Part shown: one piece after another, positions 8,499 through 13,847 of the stretch
Numbering within the stretch: the stretch's first letter is position 1
How the letters are laid out: each line of letters begins with the position of its first letter
Assembly: GCA_019693395.1 (NCBI GenBank)
Contig: JAAMXP010002051.1
Coordinates: 1 to 13,847, forward strand
DNA from: Ettlia oleoabundans
Lineage: Eukaryota > Chlorophyta > Chlorophyceae > Chlamydomonadales
Length of the DNA: 13,847 bases
Direction of reading: 5' to 3'
Translations under genes and position numbers: made by a program
The notes under the pieces: generated by a model
Seen by the model: the letters and a program-made list of their open reading frames with translations, nothing else
The model's database searches: none
Told to the model about the DNA's origin: nothing

Positions 8499-8565
8499 CT
8501 GGAGAAAAGGGAACGGTACAACTGGTTTCCACTCGCACACTGGAGAAAAGGAAACGGTACAACTG
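8489..8565 (-). repeat. 41-bp tandem duplication of a 3' splice site
   Basis: Positions 8489-8524 and 8530-8565 are 36-bp copies with one mismatch and a 41-bp period. On the minus strand each copy contains a pyrimidine tract, TTTTCTCCAG and the start of the exon (TGTGCGAGTG). Two equivalent acceptors, AG at 8541-8540 and at 8500-8499, therefore stand 41 nt apart. Confidence 0.9.
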
Positions 8566-8707
8566 ATGCATAAAAGAACACGCAGCTAGGATGGTTCTGG
8601 AGAAAGGGTGGAGAGTCATGTGTTTCGTCCAGCTGCTCTGGCCCGCTTAAAACTCTCAGGCCACTTGGAAACCTGCCTGCTGCATCACGCCTACCTGCCT
8701 GCTCCAT

Positions 8708-8711
<4 letters not shown>

Positions 8712-8755
<44 letters not shown>
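8712..8755. repeat. (CCTG)11 microsatellite with degenerate flanks
   Basis: Eleven perfect CCTG units. Related CCTG/CCTA units extend to about 8810 with interruptions. It lies downstream of the ankyrin gene. Confidence 0.95.
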
Positions 8756-8756
<1 letters not shown>

Positions 8757-8869
8757 TTGCCGATGTGTGATTGCCTGCCTACCTACCTGCCTGCTCCTGC
8801 CTGCCTGCCTCATGTTCAATATGTTCAGCAACGGCACATCGATACTGTTCTGCTGCATGGGTCAAAGAG

Positions 8870-8874
8870 TTACA
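8870..8874 (-). terminator. Putative TGTAA poly(A) signal of the ankyrin gene
   Basis: TGTAA on the minus strand, 86 nt past the ankyrin stop codon, a usual kind of distance for a chlorophyte 3' UTR. Confidence 0.45.
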
Positions 8875-8959
8875 CGGAAGTGCATGTAGCACACATGCGC
8901 GGTGAGCATGTGCATAAGCCAAGCGCCCATGAATCTAAACCAATAAGCAGTAAGGCCAG

Positions 8960-10939
8960 TCAGTCATCGACGGACAGGGCCAGAATCTTATATACAATGG
9001 GAATGGGCAGTGGTGCCTTAAAACCCTGCTGCGCACGATGCAATGCCAGTGCTGCAATGCGTAGCCGCTGGGCATCCGCTGGCGGCAGATGTTGCATGAG
9101 CTGGGCTGCCTGCTCAGGTTGATGAGGCAGTATGTATGACAGGGCTCGCTGCAAGCCTGGGCAATCAGTCGGTACCATTGCCCACTCCTCGTCAGATAGT
9201 GAGAGCCGCTTGATAACGAAGTCAGCAAACAGCGGCAACGCATGTGGCCTGGCGTGCACGAGTGCCGCCAGCACCGAGGTGCCTTGCCCGGCTGAAAGCA
9301 GGCAACGAGCCGCATCCCAATGACCATTTGCTAGCGCAAGTTGCAAGCTGGTCCGTCCGGCTGAGTCCAGCGCCTCTGCTGCAGCTGGAAAGGCGGTATG
9401 AAGCACCTGTATGGTAGCTACATGGCCATGGACTGATGCAACGTGGAGGGGAGTCCTGCCCATATTGTCAGCGGTTGCAGCAGCGACTGTTCCCCATGCC
9501 GAAGCCAGCAGCAGCTGAGCCACCTCTGCATGTCCATTGCAAGCAGCCAAGTGCAGCGGGGTGAATCTGTCAACGTCAACAGCTGTTGCTGTGGCTGGAT
9601 CTGCCTCCAAAAGCAGCTGAGCCACTTCCGCATGTCCATTGTGTGCAGCCCAGTGCAACGGGGTGTAGCCCTTTCTGGTGGCTGCTGCAGCTGTGGCTGG
9701 ATCTGCCTCCAAAAGCAGCTGAGCCACTTCCGCATGTCCATTGTGTGCAGCCCAGTGCAACGGGGTGAATCTCTCAACGTCAACAGCTGTTGCTGTAGTT
9801 TGCCCACGCGGGCATATCAGCAGCAGCTGAGCCACTTCCGCATGTCCATTGTGTGCAGCCCAGTGCAACGGGGTGTAGCCCTTTCTGGTGGCTGCTGCAG
9901 CTGTGGCTGGATCTGCCTCCAAAAGCAGCTGAGCCACTTCTGCATGTCCATTGTGTGCAGCCCAGTGCAACGGGGTGAATCTCTCAACGTCAACAGCTGT
10001 TGCTGTGGCTTGCCCACGCGGGCATCTCAACAGCAGCTGAGCCACCTCTGCGTGTCCACAGCCTGCAGCTAAGTGCAGCGGGGTGTAGCCCTTTCTGGTG
10101 GCTGCTGCAGCTGTGGCTGGATCTGCCTCCAGAAGCAGCTGAGCCACCTCTGCATGTCCATTGCGTGCAGCCAAGTGCAGAGGTGTGTTGCCCTTCCTGG
10201 TGGCAGCTGTAGCTGTGGCCGGATCTGCCTCTAGAAGCAGGCGAGCCACCTCTGCATGTCCATTGAATGCAGCCAAGTGCAGTGGGGAGGTGCTATCCCC
10301 ACCCACAGGTGCAGCTGTAACTGTGGTTGGCGCCGCCTCGACCAGAAGTTTGGCCACCAAAACATGCCCTCTTGCAGCTGCCTGAGCCAAAGGGGTGTGC
10401 CCAAAGCTGGAGATGCAGGTGGCGGCAGCTGGCGCACACGTCAGCAGCAGGCTGACAGCTGGCGCATGACCCAGCTGTGCTGCCGCGTGAAGCAGCGCGT
10501 GGCTCCCCAAAGCACCCACATTCATGTGACCTGCACGCCAATATGCGAGAGAGCATAGACTGTGTTCTATACTGTAAAATGTGGCAGGCAATGGAAAGTA
10601 GGGCAAAGTAGAGTCATGGCTGCTCAGCGCACCTTTCATTCGCAGCTTCAAGGCTGTGTCAGCACAGGCCTGCAACTGCTCCACCAGTTTGGGAAGCGTG
10701 ATGGGTTCCAGCTCAATGCCGGCTCTGCATTGAGGGCGGTACCTGCAGCAAGAGGCTCACAGATGGCATGCATGCCATGTTATATTGCCGGGTTGTGTCC
10801 GCAGCTGCCTGCAGATTTGCAAAAATTAGAGCCACAGGTCATGCTCACCCCAGCATGCCCGTCCACTGTGGATGTTCCTGATCCAGTTGGTGCAGGTGCA
10901 AGGCGTCCAGCGGAAGCTCTTCGTCCAGCGCCACTTTCA
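8960..10939 (-). CDS. Ankyrin-repeat protein (5' end incomplete)
   Basis: Three minus-strand exons join in phase: 10939-10849, 10742-10633 and 10530-8960, with introns of 106 and 102 nt. They give 589 residues to the TGA. The first 65 or so residues form a helix-like leader (LDEELPLDALHLHQL, GIELEPITLPKLVEQLQACA). About 12 ankyrin repeats follow (roughly 75-480), with cores near 78, 112, 148, 182, 216, 252, 286, 322, 356, 390, 426 and 460. The central ones are nearly identical (TPLHWAAHNGHAEVAQLLL). The last 105 residues are a non-repeat helical tail ending LPIPIVYKILALSVDD. Ankyrin arrays bind proteins; partner and pathway are unknown, and no catalytic domain or signal peptide is seen. The second intron has no stop and is a multiple of three, so a one-exon reading looks open. 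The true start lies upstream of 10939, perhaps in the exons at 10999-12108, but phases do not connect. Confidence 0.9.
9661..10200 (-). repeat. 210-bp higher-order repeat inside the ankyrin array
   Basis: Units begin at 9661, 9871 and 10081, each opening with GGGTGTAGCCCTTTCTGGTG. A unit spans two ankyrin repeats of 33 and 37 residues. Over their first 165 bp the units at 9661 and 9871 differ at about five positions. The third matches well over about 120 bp and then diverges into older, single repeats. Confidence 0.9.
10531..10632 (-). other. Stop-free 102-nt intron of the ankyrin gene
   Basis: Donor GTGCGC and acceptor GGCGTGCAG. The sequence inside is T-rich and reads as an unconserved-looking peptide (STLPYFPLPATFYSIEHS) between two clearly protein-like blocks. 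Because its length is divisible by three and it lacks stops, retention would insert 34 residues before the repeats. Confidence 0.6.
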
Positions 10940-10998
10940 CTGCATGATATCAAGCATTGAACAAATGAATGCGATCAATCAGCATATCCATCGATGTT

Positions 10999-11660
10999 TC
11001 ACCTGGACATTGAGGCGTAGGGGTAGCTCAGAACCTTGCCAGCACACAGCAACGTGCTGCCTTTCCGAACGGCATAATTGCTGAAGAGCGGTGCGCGCAG
11101 CGCCCATGCCAGTACTGTTGGGATAAGCCCACCTGCCAGCATGTTGCACACCAAGCTAGCCTCCTCTTTACTTGACAGGCCGTGCACTACATGCTCCCTG
11201 CCGCCATGTGTGAACACCACCTGTGCAGCAGGCATCGGGACATTAGTTGTGGAGGGTGGGAACAACGGCTCGGGCGGAGGTTGAGCGGCAACGTCCGCCT
11301 GCATGCGCTCGCTTGCAGCCCCCCCAAAAACCACTACCTTGAATACCGGACCAAAGGGCTCCACCACGCCCGTAGGGCCCACATCCCTGGCATAATGCAG
11401 CTCGGAAGGCCTGGCAGCAACGCAAGTAAAAGAGGGTGGTGTGAGAGCCAGCTTGCTGGAGCTGAACGCCGCGCTATGAACTACACACCAGGTGAGCAAA
11501 CACAGCAGGGTGTACAGCACCGCAATTGATGAAACTTGCAGTATACCCCAGGCAAGGCTGCCATTGAACCTGCTAATTCTCCTGTATCGGCAGAAGCGGC
11601 AGAGCCACCAGGCCGACGACTTCTGAGTATGCTGATAGGGGCGTGACCAACTGAGCCCGC
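10999..11660 (-). CDS. Coding-like exon with one membrane segment
   Basis: The minus strand is open from an acceptor-like TGCGCCAG (AG at 11662-11661) to a TGA at 11001-10999, about 220 codons. It reads SSAWWLCRFCRYRRISRFNG (basic), then a hydrophobic run VLYTLLCLLTWCVVHSAAF that looks like a transmembrane helix or signal anchor. Further on come ELHYARDVGPTGVVEPFGPV, GGREHVVHGLSSKEEASLVC and PTVLAWALRAPLFSNYAVRK. It has no ATG near its start, so it is an internal or terminal exon. A donor GTGAAA at 11002 would extend it to the next exon, but the phase does not match the ankyrin exon at 10939. A donor GTGGGC inside it, just after NMLA, would match. Family unknown. Confidence 0.35.
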
Positions 11661-11802
11661 CTGGCGCACAAGGATACAGTGAACTTTAGTATGGGTGTGT
11701 GCCATGCGTGGCAGACAAGCACGAAGCTCCGAGTCGGCTTTTCCGAGGCACGTGCACGGCCTGGGGTTGGGTTGAGAGCGCGCCTACACGCGGGCGTCTT
11801 AC

Positions 11803-12108
11803 CTGCTTATACGTATCGATCAAGCTGCGCATTGCAGCTATCGAGGCGAACGCAGCCACGAACTTGTTGCTATCCTCTGCGAGGGAAGTGCCGCGCCCGC
11901 GGCCGCGGCGTTTAGCACGCAGGTCACCGAGAGAACGACCTGCATTAAGGATTTGGCGGTTCGATAGTGCTTTGGAGGTGACATTGTGATGCCTTCGAGC
12001 GGGTGTGCTGTGGGATGCTACGGGTGCTGTGCTATGCCTTCGCACCTCCCGCACGAGGCACTCGTGATGTTGCCCAGTATCAAAGAATGAGAGAGGACAG
12101 GTTGTCGC
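11803..12108 (-). CDS. Coding-like exon, basic and low-complexity
   Basis: A minus-strand exon ending at a good donor (GTAAGA at 11802) in phase 0. It reads SNRQILNAGRSLGDLRAKRR and GRGRGTSLAEDSNKFVAAFA, ending AAMRSLIDTYKQ. The frame is open upstream to an acceptor-like GGTAG (exon start about 12108), adding SFFDTGQHHECLVREVRRHS. There is no in-frame ATG, so the true start is elsewhere. The Arg-rich stretch could be an organelle-targeting or nucleic-acid-binding tail, which is a guess. It may be the 5' part of the gene that continues at 11660 or 10939. Confidence 0.35.
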
Positions 12109-12934
12109 CTACCGTGGGAAAAGCAGGAGGCCATCATTATACTAGTTGAAATCATCCGCTCACATCACGGCAGGTCTATCAAAGGCTGTTGTGTGTGTGT
12201 TACATAACCCCGCTACTTAGGCCCTACTGGACCTGGGCAGGGGAGCCGTACCGGCCGACTCATAACCGTTTCTGCGGGTATAGCCGGCAGCCAAGGGACA
12301 CCCCTCCCTTTGACCTGCCAGCAGCCAAGGGACACCAACCCCCTAGCCTGCTGTCCGTCCTGCCGGACACGCAACCCCTAAACCTCAGTGAGGGGGGAAC
12401 GTGTTGATCCTTGGCAGCTTAGGTGAGGGGCTGTTAGGGGTGAGCAGTACTGCACTCGTACTGCACCCCGGTGCACTGCACCCCAAGTGGACCGCCGGAA
12501 AGAGAAGAGGAAGCAGCTGCGAAATGCACGCTTTGATGGATGGAGGGAATGCTTGTTGCATGAGCAGCACTTTCCGGAGGCATAACATTGGCAACTGCTC
12601 CTGCTGCAAAGATTGCCAGCATGGCACACTTAAACCAACACACAGGACACGACAACTGTAGCACCAACACCCAAGCAGTGGCCGCCTGCTGAGGCGCCCA
12701 CACCGGAAGCATCGATGGCATCAGGCGCAGCAGCAGCAGGAGGAGGAGCAGCAACAGCATCACGAGCAGGCACAGCAGCAGCAGCAGCTAAAGATGGAGC
12801 AGCTCAGGAGCGTGCCGTGCAGCAGGAAGGCTGCTTGTCGTTCATTGTCTGTGCAAACTCCGCTCGGAGGGGCGGCTACCGTTTTTACCCCGACCCCTCA
12901 CCCTCCTTACTTACTTACTACTCTCACTGCCGCG
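12109..12934. other. Probable repeat-derived stretch
   Basis: No complete gene. The 16-bp motif GCAGCCAAGGGACACC occurs at 12287-12302 and 12321-12336. A plus-strand frame at 12478-12585 reads APQVDRRKEKRKQLRNARFD and then GWRECLLHEQHFPEA before a TAA, and looks like an exon or element fragment. At 12720-12790 a CAG/GCA run encodes a Gln-rich coiled-coil-like stretch in one frame and polyalanine in another. This may be the older 5' side of the LINE remnant that follows. Confidence 0.4.
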
Positions 12935-13180
12935 CGCCTCACCCTCAAACACATCCCGCCCTACAGTGGGCCCCTCGAGAGCAGAGAACCTGCCCGCACT
13001 GTAGCCAGGGCATTGAGGATGTTGAGCACATTATTTTTCACTGCCCCTTGTATGCCCCCCTCCGCCACCGGTTTGCTGAACTGTTCGTTGCTCCCCTACC
13101 ACCTTGAACGCCTTCTTTAGTCAATCTGCCCCCGTCTTGCCAGATTTGCATCTGCTTGCAAACAGCTCTGGCTTGCAGCT
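12935..13180 (+). pseudogene. LINE (non-LTR retrotransposon) C-terminal zinc-knuckle remnant
   Basis: The plus strand holds a typical end of a LINE reverse-transcriptase ORF. RLTLKHIPPYSG (12935-12970) is in one frame. The next frame carries REQRTCPHCSQGIEDVEHII and then FHCPLYAPLRHRFAELF (to about 13090), with a C-x2-C-x8-H-x4-C knuckle (Cys codons at 12991, 13000 and 13042, His at 13027). The first frame then resumes with CPRLARFASACKQLWLAA (13127-13180), preceded by a TAG at 13118. Two frameshifts and a stop show it is dead. Such C-terminal knuckles follow the reverse transcriptase domain in many plant and algal LINEs. The reverse transcriptase itself is absent, in line with heavy decay; the upstream Gln-rich stretch may be unrelated. 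Confidence 0.7.
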
Positions 13181-13759
13181 CCCCTCCACACCACTCGCCC
13201 ACCGTTCCTGGACCCCTCACCCTCAACACCACTGACACACATTACAATTGCCCATCCTCCAACTTGTTTCTGCTCAATTTCTCTCGCTGACTCTCCTTGC
13301 ACCCCATAGCAAACATACTTAATTAGAAACCCAAGCCTGCTCAAGGCTGGTAGAATCCTCCATTCTTTGGAGGGGTCTGTGTCGCAAGTTCCGTTGCGGT
13401 GAGGCAGACTGTAAACACAAAAAGCAGAACTGATATCACAACCCCGTTCCAGAAATATGCAAAGTTCAGCCTTACTGAGAATCCAGGTGAATCGCATTTA
13501 ACAAACACATGTGCTCAACATGTGGATTTGATTACCTGTGTGAATTCACTCCAACAATCTTTTTTCCCCGTAGTTTACAAGTACTACAGGCCCGAAATGA
13601 TGACAGCATGCATAGGTGGGAATGGATCCAGCTTGGCCACTACCATAACCCTGTTTTTATGAGATATGTAGCCCTTGACATATTTTCGAAACACCATGTT
13701 GGCTGCAACAGACTCGATTTCATCAATGTCCAACTCAACACCCTGCAGGATGAATCATG
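13181..13759. other. Stretch without a supportable gene; contains repeat copy B
   Basis: Apart from the dispersed repeat at 13355-13426, two overlapping plus frames are open (13399-13662 and 13509-13811), with no exon borders that favour either. The second reads WEWIQLGHYHNPVFMRYVAL and could be a fragment of a gene or an element running out of the window. Confidence 0.4.
13355..13426 (+). repeat. Dispersed repeat, copy B (partner at 1265-1336)
   Basis: Plus-orientation copy of the 72-bp block described at 1265-1336, about 93% identical by eye. Its hairpin is perfect here: a 6-bp stem CCTCCA/TGGAGG with a 5-nt loop. It reads ILWRGLCRKFRCGEADCKHK. It starts about 175 bp downstream of the LINE knuckle, so it may be that element's 3' tail. 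Confidence 0.75.
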
Positions 13760-13847
13760 GAAATGTGAGCTGCTTGCACCTTCTCCACACAACTGCTCCC
13801 ACGCCTTCTAATTCTTTCAAAGCGCCAGTGCAAGCAGCTCACATTTC
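13760..13847. repeat. Inverted repeat with perfect 20-bp arms at the window edge
   Basis: 13760-13779 (GAAATGTGAGCTGCTTGCAC) is the exact reverse complement of 13828-13847, with 48 nt between. The right arm ends at the last base of the window, so the repeat may be longer. Confidence 0.95.

Noticed and set aside
9443..10072. 209-codon plus-strand ORF across the ankyrin array
   Set aside because: It is the antisense shadow of the repeats: the periodic coding sequence on the minus strand keeps this frame open, and its Cys/Ser-rich translation repeats with the same period.
11950..11975. GGTTCGA resembling a tRNA T-loop
   Set aside because: No matching acceptor stem, D-arm or anticodon arm around it; it lies in a coding-like exon.
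12715..12800. CAG/GCA run as a gene start (polyalanine protein from ATG 12715)
   Set aside because: Low-complexity triplet run open in more than one frame; nothing supports a promoter or a start here.
1..13847. CRISPR array, insertion sequence or bacterial operon
   Set aside because: Repeats are microsatellites, coding repeats or inverted pairs; no spacer-repeat pattern, transposase or ribosome-binding-site-led gene series is present.

Overview
The window looks like nuclear DNA of a GC-rich green alga, most likely a chlorophyte near Chlamydomonadales. That placement is inference. It rests on short introns with GTGAG/GTAAG donors and pyrimidine-rich TGCAG acceptors, TGTAA motifs behind stop codons (the chlorophyte poly(A) signal), Ala/Leu/Gln-rich proteins, CCTG and AAGC microsatellites, and the decayed 3' end of a LINE. 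There is no bacterial-style operon, no tRNA or rRNA, and no CRISPR array. The genes are split, so single ORFs mislead. I rebuilt exons by hand from splice sites and phase and give the coordinates in each entry.

Layout. 1-480: two 36-codon coding-like repeats on the + strand, broken by an in-frame stop. 903-2395 (-): the last four exons of an unrecognised gene, with matching phases; a duplicated splice donor lies at 1041-1156 and a dispersed repeat sits in one intron. 3108-4203 (-): further exons and a probable gene start (TATA-like box, ATG, two phase-matched exons), possibly the 5' part of the same gene. At 3273-3632 an almost perfect inverted repeat with 171-bp arms covers an intron-exon junction of this unit. 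4970-6565 (-): a six-exon gene whose last three exons join cleanly and whose first three carry an in-frame TGA and phase problems. 6566-8380: no supportable gene. 8381-8565: a small exon preceded by a duplicated 3' splice site. 8960-10939 (-): the clearest gene, an ankyrin-repeat protein with about 12 repeats and a recently amplified 210-bp double-repeat. 10999-12108 (-): two more coding-like exons, one with a membrane segment. 12935-13180 (+): a LINE C-terminal zinc-knuckle remnant. 13355-13426: an inverted partner of the repeat at 1265-1336. 13760-13847: a second inverted repeat that runs to the window edge.

Nearly all supported genes lie on the minus strand. Apart from the ankyrin protein, no function can be assigned from sequence alone. 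The most striking theme is small local duplications that carry splice junctions: a tandem donor copy, a tandem acceptor copy, and an inverted acceptor-plus-exon copy. The last would fold the minus-strand transcript into a long hairpin and is the best candidate here for something new, such as a young hairpin-RNA or small-RNA locus.
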